A stretch of 64,000 nucleotides of DNA from Carposina sasakii. Its lineage: Eukaryota; Arthropoda; Insecta; Lepidoptera; Carposinidae. The notes under the pieces are model-generated. The model did not search any database, was not told the DNA's origin, and saw nothing but the letters and a program-made list of their open reading frames with translations. Positions 30,291 to 41,070 of this stretch are shown piece after piece. A program made the position numbers and the translations under genes. The DNA lies in contig CP053154.1 of the NCBI GenBank assembly GCA_014607495.2, positions 14,136,001 through 14,200,000 of the forward strand. Direction: 5' to 3'. Within the stretch, counting starts at the first letter, position 1. Every line of letters starts with the position of its first letter.

Positions 30291-32030
30291 GAGAGTCAAT
30301 ATTGGGAATTTCTTGTTGAACCTTGCGACTGACCTCATTACGCAACTTTAATATGTAGGTATAGTTAACCAATTAATCCGATGGCATAAATATAATAGGA
30401 ATAGTGCGACAAATGAGATATCCGAATCAGGCTGTACCGAGCTAATGGCGCGCGAAATTAATATACCCTCCAGTTTTTGACAGTTTTCTATTAACTGTGA
30501 AAATTAATAATCCCCTTCTGTGTGGGATACCTATATTTTCGTACATGCGAGTATTGTATAAAACCCAATTAGTAAGGATATTGTTTGGCCTCTACAGCAG
30601 ATATTCGAAAGGTAGCTTGGTTATAACTCTGTTTTATTTCATTGTAGGTTTTGTCGCTACATAAGTACTTTTATATATTTTTGTTAGAAAACTATCTAAT
30701 TATTTTTATACAAAGTCAAAAAAGCAAAGAATATACTTGTTGGTACAAGTAGCAACCTAACAAATATTTACAGTGGGTAATTGTTTTGAGAAATATCAGT
30801 GAGAGGAATTATGCTCGAGGGGAAGTTATAATGTAACTAAACTATATGATACATTCATTTTTAATGTCTAATCATTATTTCATTAGAATATAATAATCTA
30901 AAAAGATAACATCAACAACTGAAAATTATCTGTGTAACCAAATTCACTATATTAAATAAACGTTTCTGTACACAATGAAGACTAAAACAAATCGCAAAGA
31001 AAATCCAGCACGACACCTTAAAAATAACGAGCGAAAGAAATTTGATAAAGTTGATTTACTTAACTTCGTCATTCTCAATTCGCAAATGATCCTAATTTTC
31101 TTAGCGAAAGAAATTCCAAGACTCTCGAAACAAAGCTTACGAAACTGGGAAAATGTAATTAATGTACAGACGTTTCATTAATTCAGTTTTTGTCGCATCA
31201 TATTTTAACGGAATTTGTAGTTCGTTGCGGAGATGAGGTTGTGCAGTCTAGAGTGAGCTCTTGGATCTTTGGAGATTATTTCTTTTTTTTACAATTTGCT
31301 AGGCAAACATTTGACCGCCATCGTGCCTGATGTTAAGCAAGATGCGGCCTAGGGTGGTTAGTTAGTAGTCGTTAGTAACTAATTAACTAGGGTGCTACTT
31401 ATCTGGAAAATAATTTATATGGCTGCATGCTGCATGTTAATTGTAATACCCTATAAAAGCTACATTTTATGTCTAAGGTGCATTCCTACTGTTTATATTT
31501 ATACGCCAATTGTAGGTAGAACATAGTGATTCATATTATTACACATAGTGATTCATATACATACACACCTATGTTTACAAATAAAGAAACTTTGACATTG
31601 ACTTTACATATTTGCCTAGAAAATCTGTGGCTAATGACTTCGAAAGATGTAATATTATAATTAAAATTGCACGTGTTTGTAATTCAATTATACCTGTGAT
31701 ACATGTAGCCGCACCTTCGGTAGAACAAGGGCTCAATTGTCAAAATTAGTTAACTATGCAGAAATGCTTTAAAAATGCCTGTAAAATCTTAAAATGGCTT
31801 TCCTGTTGAATGGCAAAACCCTGCAAATTATGTCACATGTTCTGCCGAAGGTGCGGATGGCAACTTGAAAATACAAAACAAAACCCAGCTAGTAACTAAC
31901 TGTAACACGATGCTCTTAGCATTTTTTATTTAGTCCATATCTGCTGAGAAAAATCAGTATCTAAATAATACCTGTAAGCTCCTGTAAGTAAACAATAGGC
32001 ATCAGTTTGTATTTATCGCCTAGAACTAGA
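30291..32030. other. No gene seen; short repeat at 31290-31390
   Basis: AT-rich. A fragment with CATCGTGCCTGATGTTAAGC at 31318 resembles AACGCGCCTGATGGTAAGCA at 55708, part of a dispersed repeat. The frame at 30975-31181 is lysine/asparagine-rich and unrecognised. Confidence 0.4.
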
Positions 32031-32114
32031 AATATTAAATTTTTCAATTATTTTCAAACTGGCCAGTGACGTCACTCACTGGCCAGTTTGAAAAGAATTG
32101 AAAAATTTAATATT
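32031..32114. repeat. Near-perfect 39-bp hairpin
   Basis: Arms 32031-32069 and 32076-32114 are reverse complements with one mismatch, separated by CGTCAC. The central sequence is CTGGCCAGTGA...TCACTGGCCAG. Confidence 0.93.
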
Positions 32115-32394
32115 AGTCCGTGTATTGCAGCTTAAAATACATCTTATTAGATTAGTCTAAATCGTCTACATCAATGGTTGACATAGCAAAAACGTAACGA
32201 GACCGTTTTCATCCTGCTGTCGCTGGATTCAGATAAAAAGCGGTTTCTGACAGCCTATTCATCTTGAGGGCTTGCCGTCATACGGTATAATAGACTCAGG
32301 GTCATGTTAAATGTGTAGCTATTAATAGAAGTAACGTTTAACGTTTTGAGACAATAAGGTAGAGTATGTTTTGTTACAAATGTTGACTTGATAC

Positions 32395-32605
32395 CTGAAC
32401 TAATTTGTTTACTATTCATCTGTCCCACACTATCCACTGACCTACGAATTTGAAAATTCATTATGGTCACATACATAGAAGTATGTATCCAATTTCTTAT
32501 AAGTAGATTAACTTCAGCTATCTACTTATAATAAAATGGAGACTTAATGTAGATCATGTCGAATTTTCAAATTCGTTGGTCGAGAGGGTAGGACATATGA
32601 AAAAC
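32395..32605. repeat. Inverted repeat with about 40-bp imperfect arms
   Basis: GACCTACGAATTTGAAAATTC near 32440 is mirrored by GAATTTTCAAATTCGTTGGTC near 32561. An inner short hairpin is formed by CTTATAAGTAGAT and ATCTACTTATAA. Confidence 0.65.
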
Positions 32606-32715
32606 GTATGGAGATTCCTTGTGACCTCCACTTCAGCATCAGTCATGAGAAGTTCAATGCTGAACATAAGCCTCCCAATGATCTGCACTGTCACGGTTGG
32701 AAGCTGCAACAGTGT

Positions 32716-33068
32716 TTCGCCAACACCCGTGCCATCATCAGGATTAGTTTTCCATGTTAGTTCTAACTACCGAACCAACTAACAACTAAAACCAATGTAT
32801 TGCAAATATAATAATAATTAATAATATAATTATATATGAATTTATTTTCTTCAACTTAACTAATATGTATATTTTTAATATTTATTTATCTATAATCATT
32901 TTATATTTCAAAACTAATATGTAGGTATTAATATTTTTTTATTTTATATTTTGATTGAGGGTATAAAAATGATTTGCAATACATTGGTTTTAGTTGTTAG
33001 TTAGTTGGTTCGGTAGTTAGAACTAACATGGAAAACTAATCCTGATGATGCCACGGGTGTTGGCGAAG
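32716..33068. mobile_element. Foldback element with about 95-bp inverted arms
   Basis: The left arm at 32716-32808 (TTCGCCAACACCCGTG to CAATGTATTGCAAAT) is matched in reverse by 32972-33068. The AT-rich 160-bp interior carries no ORF. It looks like a non-autonomous DNA transposon or foldback repeat. Small ORFs on the left arm are not genes. Confidence 0.82.
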
Positions 33069-33296
33069 CAAATGTCGATTAAAAAGTAATTGGTTTTCGG
33101 ATTAGCAGTTATATTATGGTTGCATACTAGGTGCTTGGATATGGCTTCTCGTTGCGACTGTAGTGTCTTGTGTTCGTGATAATGAGTCGGCAGATCCGAG
33201 GGTCAGCGGAGGGTGTAAGGTCCGATGGTGGGCGACCCCTCAATAAAAAAGCTAGAAGTATGTAAATATAAATTACTATTGATTTTATTAATAGTC

Positions 33297-34084
33297 TGTA
33301 GCGTTGTGAGCTTTACGCACACACGCACACGCGTCGGCCAGCGGCGCCGGAGCACGCATATAAGGACGCGCGCGGGGACCCTTTCCTCAGACCTCTCTAA
33401 CTTCCGACGGCGAAGCTATTGCCGTGTTTTAACAAATTCTAGATTTAAATTAAATACGTGTTTACTACAACCCCTCTAGGGTAAGTGTTATGTTTTTGGC
33501 TACCCTTATTCACTGCTACATCCATTTAATTTAATTCTGGTAGTACTTCAAAACGTATGTAACTAGTTCTTTTGAATCCTAACGTATTTTCTTTTACCCG
33601 ACCTTCACAATATTTATATATGTATTTATTTAAGCTACTGGTCCGATCTTTCATCACAACTCAAGACTCGCCTATTCATAATCACGCTATGCTTGTCCTG
33701 TGTCTTGAGGTGTGCATGAAGAAACGACGATCGATCATCTCCTCATGTTAGGATGTCGATTCCAGGGTTCCACTGCCTAGCTGCCTTCTCTGCCTCTTCT
33801 GCTTCTTTACCGCTTACCACTCGTACCGGTGGAAGTCTGCCCTTCTCCGCTGCCGTGGTTAAGCGAAGCTTGGCACGAGCTACTCTGCAGATCTGCGGGT
33901 CCTGGACTACCTACGGATCCGGACTCCCAGCGTGCTTCCACCCTCGACCAGCTCAGGCCAGTGATTGTGAACATACCTACCAGAACACTTGTGCAGAACG
34001 TTATTATAGTGCTTTAATTATAGTAACTGGTGTATCATTCCCACACCCCTAGTATACCTAACTACCTGCCGGCCTAACGCCGCA
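33297..34084 (+). repeat. Ty3/gypsy element 2, 5' LTR
   Basis: TGTAGCG...CGCCGCA. The first 70 bp is GC-rich and the rest is AT-richer. The two overlapping open frames at 33753-34052 recur in the 3' LTR and are not considered genes. Confidence 0.95.
33359..33390 (+). promoter_or_regulatory. LTR core promoter
   Basis: TATAAG at 33359-33364 lies 30 bp before the A of a TCAG initiator-like word (33387-33390), the normal TATA-to-start spacing. The same arrangement is at 39472 in the 3' LTR. Confidence 0.65.
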
Positions 34085-34085
34085 G

Positions 34086-34103
34086 TGGCGCCCGTTCGTG
34101 GTT
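34086..34103 (+). promoter_or_regulatory. tRNA primer-binding site
   Basis: TGGCGCCCGTTCGTGG begins one base after the 5' LTR. TGGCGCC is the usual start of sites complementary to tRNA 3' ends; the exact tRNA is not assigned. Confidence 0.75.
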
Positions 34104-34601
34104 TCTGCACAGGTGTACTGTTTTGGTTTTGGTTTTGTGCTTCTTGTTGTGATTTTGTGAACGTTTTGGTGCCGTTAACTGGTAAGTTCATTTAATCCTT
34201 ATATGTACCTAACTACGTACTTACATTGCATATATTTTGATAAAACTTATTCTTTGTTATAAATTTTAGAGTTGGTACGAGTACATACCGATTGTTACGA
34301 GTATTGTTACGAAAATAACCTACCAGTTTACGAACTAATTTTATTATTTACCTACCGCTATTCTGCTTACGCTTTTCAAATTCATTCGCACACCATTTAC
34401 GTATTAGTTAATCATTCATTACTGTAACGGATCAGTAGTTTTGTTTGAACTACCTGCCACTAAAAAATATTTTATTACTATTGAATACTTTATTACTACT
34501 TAAATTTAATTGTGCTAATTGATTTTACTCTCACTTTAGTGTGGTAATTCATACAAATTTTTCCTCGTTTCGTTATTGCAATTGTTGGGTGGCTAAACAC
34601 A

Positions 34602-36062
34602 ATGGCACTTTACCCAATCAAGTTTCTTTCTCTAAACAAAAGTGAGCTAACGTACGAAGTTTCTATTAGAGGTGACGATGATTGTCATACGGTTCAATCT
34701 CTGCGTAGTCGAATTGTTAAACTATCTCAATTGTACCCTACGGAAGATATATCAAATTCAGGTATCGACGAAACCATCGACTTGTTGGCCGTTGCTGAAT
34801 CGTTAGCCGATTCAAAAAAAAATCTTACAGCCTTGCAGACTACTCCTAAGCTCTCAACCTATAGCAGAGCTGAAGCTCTTTTACACCATATTTACCACAG
34901 ATTAAATAGAATAACATGCGAACCATCATCTAAAAATCATTCTAACTATATGAAATATGACCTTGAACTTCAATCCCAACTGTCCACTTTATCGGATTTG
35001 GGACAACTCGTAAAAAAAACTGCTGAACAAAATATCCTACCTAGAACTTCTGAACCGATTGCGATAATCTGTGATAAAACTACCTCATCAGATTTAGTTA
35101 AAATAAAATTTAACGGCACAGGGAATGTTCGCTCATTCTTACAGCGTGTTGAAGAATTTAGGTTTTCACGAGATCTACCCAGTAAGAAAATTTTAAATTG
35201 CGCTTTTGAGATATTCGAAGGAGATGCACTCCACTGGTTCCGTAGTGTTAGAAAACAAGTGACCACGTGGGAAGAATTAGAAGTATTGCTTAAACGAGAT
35301 TTCGACGTGGTCGACCATGATTACCGTTTTCTTGATGAGATTAAACAGCGTACACAAGGTCATTCTGAGAGTATTACTATATACTTATCAATTATGTCTG
35401 GGTTATTCAGTCGATTGGATAATCCGTTATCTAACAACGAAAGGTTGGAAATATTATTGCATAATATAAAACCGTGCTATGCCGACGTACTTGCAGTTAC
35501 GGATTGTGATAGCATCGAGAAATTGGGTGCTGTTTGTAAAAAGTATGAGGACTTTAAAAATCGATCCACCTATTTTAAAGACCCGCCCCGGCCGAATTCT
35601 GAAACTTTAGCACCCGAATTCTCGTATAGTAGACACCATAAACCTACCAATAACAATAATTATAATAGTAAAAATCATTATCAAAAACAAATGCAATTCT
35701 ATAATCATAATAATTATGCTAATCACAATCAGCCTTCTAACTATACTTCTTTTAAACCTAATAAAAATTTTACAAATTACCCTCAACAGAATTTTAATTA
35801 TTCTAAACCAGGTACTAGTTACTCAAATGACAATACCAGGTCTAACATTGCAGGGATTGATACAATAAACAAAAAATTTAATTATATCTATTGCCCGCGG
35901 TGTCGTAATAATAGTCACTCGCTTGGCCAGTGCACAGTTCCTAGATATCCCATATGTTTTAAATGCGGAATTAAGGGTGTAACATTTACTAACTGTACAA
36001 ACTGTAAACCAAGTGATAATAATAATAATGATGACAATAATGGTACACAGTCAAAAAACTAA
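34602..36062 (+). CDS. gag: Ty3/gypsy Gag, element 2
   Basis: This 486-aa protein is the capsid/nucleocapsid precursor. Its start is ACAATGG at 34602. The central part has the Gag capsid pattern (GDALHWFRSVRKQVTTWEEL at about 205-224, then a LDEIKQRTQG block). An Asn/Tyr/His-rich linker follows at about 335-420. The C-terminus has one complete zinc knuckle, CPRCRNNSHSLGQC, and a second CFKCGIKGVTFTNC in which the histidine is replaced by valine, so it should not hold zinc normally. The frame ends TCA AAA AAC TAA, which includes the frameshift heptamer. Confidence 0.92.
   Translation: MALYPIKFLSLNKSELTYEVSIRGDDDCHTVQSLRSRIVKLSQLYPTEDISNSGIDETIDLLAVAESLADSKKNLTALQTTPKLSTYSRAEALLHHIYHRLNRITCEPSSKNHSNYMKYDLELQSQLSTLSDLGQLVKKTAEQNILPRTSEPIAIICDKTTSSDLVKIKFNGTGNVRSFLQRVEEFRFSRDLPSKKILNCAFEIFEGDALHWFRSVRKQVTTWEELEVLLKRDFDVVDHDYRFLDEIKQRTQGHSESITIYLSIMSGLFSRLDNPLSNNERLEILLHNIKPCYADVLAVTDCDSIEKLGAVCKKYEDFKNRSTYFKDPPRPNSETLAPEFSYSRHHKPTNNNNYNSKNHYQKQMQFYNHNNYANHNQPSNYTSFKPNKNFTNYPQQNFNYSKPGTSYSNDNTRSNIAGIDTINKKFNYIYCPRCRNNSHSLGQCTVPRYPICFKCGIKGVTFTNCTNCKPSDNNNNDDNNGTQSKN
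36053..36059 (+). promoter_or_regulatory. Programmed -1 frameshift slippery site
   Basis: A AAA AAC lies in the gag phase xxA AAA AAC directly before the TAA. Pol is in the -1 frame, open from 36041 and continuing through 39253. This is the canonical X XXY YYZ heptamer. No downstream pseudoknot was modelled. Confidence 0.88.
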
Positions 36063-39000
36063 TAGGGTTGGATTGTATTAACAAACTAAATCATGATACC
36101 TGGTTGTCTACTATAAATAAATTTTTCACTTACTATAAAATTGATACAATCCTAGATACCGAACCAAATAACGATATTCGCCCGCATGTTACGGTTAAAG
36201 TAGATAATATTTCTATCTGTGGTTTACTGGACTCTGGTTCCGCGGTTACGATTCTGGGTAATTCTAGTCACGAACAATTTCTCAAATACGGATTTACTCT
36301 AAACACTTGCGACGTAATGCAGTTCTGCGCTGCAGGTGGACAAGTTCTTACTTCTTCAAAATTTATAAATCTACCAATAACATTTGAAAATAAAACAAAA
36401 ATCATAAAAGCATACATAATACCTCAAATAAACTCAAATTTAATTTTTGGCGTCGATTTTTGGACTAAATTTAACTTACTACCTAAATTTATCCAACCAA
36501 TTCATTTTCTTAAATATAATAAAGCTGAAATAAATGACGTCAGACAACAACAAAATGATCACGTACACTCTTACGACAGTTTGACTCAAACTCAACGCGA
36601 AAAAGCTGATAGTATTATAGAACAGTTCGAAAATATTTCAGCAGAAAAACGTGGCTTAGGGCGAACTCATCTAATCACTCACAGTATAGATACTGGGAAT
36701 GCTGAACCTATTCGTCAACGTTACTTCAGAATGTCACCTGAAAAACAGCGAATCCTATGTGAACAACTTGATGAAATGCTTGAACTCGATGTCGTTGAGC
36801 CTTGTGAAAGTGCATGGTCTACCCCAGTTTTGCTAACTAAAAAGAAAAACGGTGATATGCGTTTCTGTTTAGACAGTAGGAAACTAAATGCTATAACTAA
36901 AAAGGATGCGTATAGCTTACCGTACATCGCGGAAATTTTAGACAATCTTCGCGATGCTAAATACCTAAGTAGTATCGATCTCTCAAAGTCATTTTGGCAA
37001 ATACCACTTTCAGAAAAAGATAAAGAAAAAACCGCTTTTTATATACCTACTCGAGGAACTTTTTGTTTTAAAACCACTCCTTTCGGACTAACTAATGCAC
37101 CTGCCACACAGCAAAGATTAGTAGACCTTTTGTTTTACGGCCCAGAATTCGAACATCGCGTGTTTGTGTTTTTGGATGATATTATAATTGTTTCCAACGA
37201 CTACAATCAACATATAAACTTACTTTCATTGGTGTTAGAAAAACTAAAAATAGCTAACTTAACAATTAATTTTAAGAAATCAAATTTTTTCAGGAACCAA
37301 ATTAAGTACCTAGGATATATTGTAGACTCTAGTGGATTACATGCGGATCCAGAAAAAGTCGAAGCCATAACCAAATTTCCTATTCCTACAAATAGCAAAG
37401 AGGTAAAAAGATTTCTTGGTACGGCTTCCTGGTACCGTAGATTCGTCCCTAATTTCAGTAACCTAGTCGGCCCTCTCAATAAACTCACAAGCACCGGAAA
37501 GAAAGCTCCGCCCTTCCAATGGTCTCCGGAAGCAAATGAGTCGTTTACAAAACTAAAGAAATGCCTTGCCTCAGCGCCGGTACTAGCTTGCCCTAACTAC
37601 GATTTGCCCTTCGAGGTACATACAGACGCGAGCGATTATGGCGTGGGTGCTATGTTAACACAGACTTTAGACGGTATAGAACACGCCATCGCCTATATGA
37701 GCAAATCCTTATCACCTCAAGAGCGAAATTATAGTATAACTGAGCGAGAAGCACTAGCAGTCTTGTTATCACTAGAACACTGGCGTTGCTATTTGGAGAA
37801 TGGTAAAACTTTTACCGTCTACACTGACCACTCTGCTTTAAAGTGGTTTCTCACACTTAATAACCCAACCGGTAGATTGGCCAGGTGGGGAATACGTCTA
37901 TCTTGTTTTAATTTTGAAATAAAACACAGAAAGGGTTCAGAAAATGTTATTCCCGACGCGCTATCTCGAGCTGTGCCTATAGCACTAATTAACACGAGCA
38001 ATTCGTACTCAGTCACAACCGATAACTGGTATCGGAAGGTATACACCGGATGTCTAAATTCTCCCGATAGTTTCCCAAATTATACTATTTCTAATAATTC
38101 ATTATTTCGTCTTACGAAGAATAAGTGTGCACTGACTACTGAATTCGACTGGAAAGAGGTTATTCCTGAAGAACTGCGTGAAAAAACACTTCACGATAAC
38201 CATACAGAACCAATGTCAGGTCATCTGGGAATATTCAAAACCTACAAGCGACTAACACGCAAATACTATTGGCCGGGTATGCATTCCGACGCCGTATCGT
38301 TTGTTACTAACTGCAACATTTGTACTTCTCACAAACACGCTAACCACGCCACCTTAGGAGAAATGGGGCGACCTAAAGATTGTTCTAGACCCTTTCAGAT
38401 GCTAAGCGTAGACTTAGTGGGCCCGTTGCCCGTCTCTCGCTGCCAAAATGTTCATTTGCTAGTTGTTACATGTTGTTTTTCTAAATACTGTATGTTATTT
38501 CCTATACGTAGTGCTACCGCAGATATTGTTACTAAAATACTGGAGGAAAAAGTTTTTATGGTGCATGGTATACCATCTTGCGTACTTCTTGATAACGGTA
38601 AACAGTTTGTTAGTAATACCTTGAAAAATATGTTTAAGAAGTATTGCGTTCCTCGAGTGTTCTATACACCTAAATATACTCCTCAAGTAAATACTGTAGA
38701 GCGATACAACAAAACTATTGTTACATGTATTTCAACTTACATTGAAAGCGACCAGAGAAATTGGGATATCCATATTCCAAAAATACAATTTGCAATAAAT
38801 AACTCTGTTAATGAAGTTACAGGCTACACGCCGTCCTTTCTCGTACATGGAAGAGAACTAGTAGATTGTGGTTCACATTATATCAATTTTGTAGACACAA
38901 TAGATGACATAATTTTTCTACCTCGGGATCAGTATGCCGAAAATTTGGGCTCGCTTAAGGGTATTTTTGACAGAGTGCAATCACTTCTAATTCAGGCGCA

Positions 39001-39253
39001 TAATAGAAATTGTACAAGCTATGATCTACGTCGTCGACCCGCTGAATTTAATGTAGGTGACATTATTTGGAAACGCACTTTCTACCAAAGTGACAAAGGT
39101 AAATTCTTCAATAAAAAACTAGCTCCTAAATTTATTCAATGCCGAATTGTCAACAAAAGATCGCCTCTCGTATACGAATTGGAGGATATGAACGGTCAGC
39201 AATTGGGCTCTTGGCATATTAAAGATTTTAAATTGCATAATTATAAAACTTAA
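36053..39253 (+). CDS. pol: Ty3/gypsy Pol, element 2 (expressed by -1 frameshift)
   Basis: The protease, reverse transcriptase, RNase H and integrase are made as a Gag-Pol fusion. The pol frame has no ATG near its start and overlaps the end of gag by about 21 nt. The protease has LLDSGSAVT (about 36227). The RT has the palm pieces SSIDLSKSFWQIPL and the catalytic box VFLDDIII (about 37166). RNase H has VHTDASDYGVG (about 37618). The integrase has a H-H-C-C finger (HDNHTEPMSGH to CNICTSHK, about 38194-38336) and D, D and E in SVDLVGP, LLDNGKQ and NTVERYN. No chromodomain or envelope follows. The frame is unbroken over 1060 residues. Confidence 0.93.
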   Translation, partial: KKLIGLDCINKLNHDTWLSTINKFFTYYKIDTILDTEPNNDIRPHVTVKVDNISICGLLDSGSAVTILGNSSHEQFLKYGFTLNTCDVMQFCAAGGQVLTSSKFINLPITFENKTKIIKAYIIPQINSNLIFGVDFWTKFNLLPKFIQPIHFLKYNKAEINDVRQQQNDHVHSYDSLTQTQREKADSIIEQFENISAEKRGLGRTHLITHSIDTGNAEPIRQRYFRMSPEKQRILCEQLDEMLELDVVEPCESAWSTPVLLTKKKNGDMRFCLDSRKLNAITKKDAYSLPYIAEILDNLRDAKYLSSIDLSKSFWQIPLSEKDKEKTAFYIPTRGTFCFKTTPFGLTNAPATQQRLVDLLFYGPEFEHRVFVFLDDIIIVSNDYNQHINLLSLVLEKLKIANLTINFKKSNFFRNQIKYLGYIVDSSGLHADPEKVEAITKFPIPTNSKEVKRFLGTASWYRRFVPNFSNLVGPLNKLTSTGKKAPPFQWSPEANESFTKLKKCLASAPVLACPNYDLPFEVHTDASDYGVGAMLTQTLDGIEHAIAYMSKSLSPQERNYSITEREALAVLLSLEHWRCYLENGKTFTVYTDHSALKWFLTLNNPTGRLARWGIRLSCFNFEIKHRKGSENVIPDALSRAVPIALINTSNSYSVTTDNWYRKVYTGCLNSPDSFPNYTISNNSLFRLTKNKCALTTEFDWKEVIPEELREKTLHDNHTEPMSGHLGIFKTYKRLTRKYYWPGMHSDAVSFVTNCNICTSHKHANHATLGEMGRPKDCSRPFQMLSVDLVGPLPVSRCQNVHLLVVTCCFSKYCMLFPIRSATADIVTKILEEKVFMVHGIPSCVLLDNGKQFVSNTLKNMFKKYCVPRVFYTPKYTPQVNTVERYNKTIVTCISTYIESDQRNWDIHIPKIQFAINNSVNEVTGYTPSFLVHGRELVDCGSHYINFVDTIDDIIFLPRDQYAENLGSLKGIFDRVQSLLIQAHNRNCTSYDLRRRPAEFNVGDIIWKRTFYQSDKGKFFNKKLAPKFIQCRIVNKRSPLVYELEDMNGQQLGSWHIKDFKLHNYKT

Positions 39254-39390
39254 ACCATAATTTCTTTTTATGTTCAAACTTTTACTGTGAGTCGTTATGT
39301 ATTTTTGTTGGGTATACATACTTAGGGCAACAGCTAGGTTGAGTGCTTGGGAGAGTCAAGAGTAGACGAATTTTCCCTAGGAAAAATTCT

Positions 39391-39409
39391 TTTCTAAGGA
39401 GCGGGGTAC
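39391..39409 (+). promoter_or_regulatory. Polypurine tract
   Basis: AAGGAGCGGGG lies just before the 3' LTR, a normal plus-strand primer site. Confidence 0.65.
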
Positions 39410-40197
39410 TGTAGCGTTGTGAGCTTTACGCACACACGCACACGCGTCGGCCAGCGGCGCCGGAGCACGCATATAAGGACGCGCGCGGGGACCCTTTCCT
39501 CAGACCTCTCTAACTTCCGACGGCGAAGCTATTGCCGTGTTTTAACAAATTCTAGATTTAAATTAAATACGTGTTTACTACAACCCCTCTAGGGTAAGTG
39601 TTATGTTTTTGGCTACCCTTATTCACTGCTACATCCATTTAATTTAATTCTGGTAGTACTTCAAAACGTATGTAACTAGTTCTTTTGAATCCTAACGTAT
39701 TTTCTTTTACCCGACCTTCACAATATTTATATATGTATTTATTTAAGCTACTGGTCCGATCTTTCATCACAACTCAAGACTCGCCTATTCATAATCACGC
39801 TATGCTTGTCCTGTGTCTTGAGGTGTGCATGAAGAAACGACGATCGATCATCTCCTCATGTTAGGATGTCGATTCCAGGGTTCCACTGCCTAGCTGCCTT
39901 CTCTGCCTCTTCTGCTTCTTTACCGCTTACCACTCGTACCGGTGGAAGTCTGCCCTTCTCCGCTGCCGTGGTTAAGCGAAGCTTGGCACGAGCTACTCTG
40001 CAGATCTGCGGGTCCTGGACTACCTACGGATCCGGACTCCCAGCGTGCTTCCACCCTCGACCAGCTCAGGCCAGTGATTGTGAACATACCTACCAGAACA
40101 CTTGTGCAGAACGTTATTATAGTGCTTTAATTATAGTAACTGGTGTATCATTCCCACACCCCTAGTATACCTAACTACCTGCCGGCCTAACGCCGCA
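39410..40197 (+). repeat. Ty3/gypsy element 2, 3' LTR
   Basis: Same length and, as far as read, the same sequence as 33297-34084. It is followed by the AGTC target duplication. Confidence 0.95.
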
Positions 40198-40201
40198 AGT
40201 C

Positions 40202-40508
40202 TTATCAGACAAGGTTCGTTAAACAACTGAAATATTTCGCATTATAATGAATTTGTGAGGTGATTGCTTGACGGCCCCTTTATAATGTCAGCAGCCACGA
40301 GCATGGACTGTATTTTTAATTTTATCGCCGGTATCTCGAATGCTAACTAATTGTTGACCGTCGATTTAATTTCCCATTTACTATGGACTTGACAAATACA
40401 TAATTATCATAAAAAAATTACATTGACATGCTTAGGGCATACCGGCTGTTAGTATAATATTATCTTGATTTAAGTCATATTTATTTTTCTATTAGTATTA
40501 TATTATAT
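40202..40508. other. Spacer between gypsy element 2 and the DIRS element
   Basis: AT-rich host sequence with no feature seen. Confidence 0.5.
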
Positions 40509-40714
40509 AATTGGTGATTAAACGAACTTACCTGTAAGTGAAGTTCTATCACAATTATATGAGTACGTTTCATTCGAAGATATATTTTTAACACATGTAG
40601 TACTTTTATTGTACTGGCAACTTCGCACAATTTCAGAGTGGGTAATTCGAAAACAGAACTACCCTACAACCTACGACACTATTCCTAGTCTACCGATAAT
40701 TTCCTTCATTCTTT
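40509..40714. repeat. DIRS-like element, left terminal inverted repeat with extension
   Basis: 40563-40714 matches 45296-45447 in reverse with only a few differences near GTTTCATTC. The outer 54 bp (from AATTGGTGATTAAACG) is private to this end. Confidence 0.93.
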
Positions 40715-40770
40715 AGAGCATCACAAAATTTTCTTAGTTTTAAGGGATCTGGGAAGGGAGGGTTTTATCT

Positions 40771-40891
40771 TATATCTTCGAATGAAACGTACTCATATAA
40801 TTGTGATAGAACTTCACTTACAGGTAAGTTCGTTTAATCACCAATTACATTTCGTACGTTTCATTCTTTGATATATTTTTAACACATGTAG
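40771..40891. repeat. DIRS internal complementary region
   Basis: 40771-40846 is the exact reverse complement of the left end 40509-40584. 40843-40891 is the exact reverse complement of the right end 45410-45458. The two join at AATT. In DIRS elements this region templates the joining of the ends into a circular intermediate. Confidence 0.95.
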
Positions 40892-41070
40892 ATGTTTAGA
40901 GGTGAAAATTTTGCAAGCATCCTGGTTAATGAGTTGTATACCTAATTATTATTATAATTATGGGAAAAAAGAACACTACATTTTTACAAATTTTTATTTT
41001 TAACATAAATATAACTTTTTAAATTATATTAATTTACGAGTGATAAATCTGCTTATAAATTATTTTAAAT

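Larger units (their letters stand above)
33293..40201 (+). mobile_element. Ty3/gypsy LTR retrotransposon 2 (whole element)
   Basis: LTRs of 788 bp (33297-34084 and 39410-40197) have an exact offset of 6113, TG...CA ends, and a target duplication AGTC at 33293-33296 and 40198-40201. Reading through both LTRs I saw no difference. Gag and pol are both intact frames joined by a frameshift site. No envelope gene is present. It looks like a very recent and possibly competent insertion. Confidence 0.96.

Noticed and set aside
33753..34052. LTR-encoded proteins of 99 and 62 aa
   Set aside because: They lie wholly in the LTR, are duplicated in the other LTR, and show no domain. They could be leader ORFs but are not supported.
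33293..40201. Errantivirus or endogenous retrovirus with an envelope
   Set aside because: No third ORF or membrane-protein signature lies between pol and the 3' LTR.
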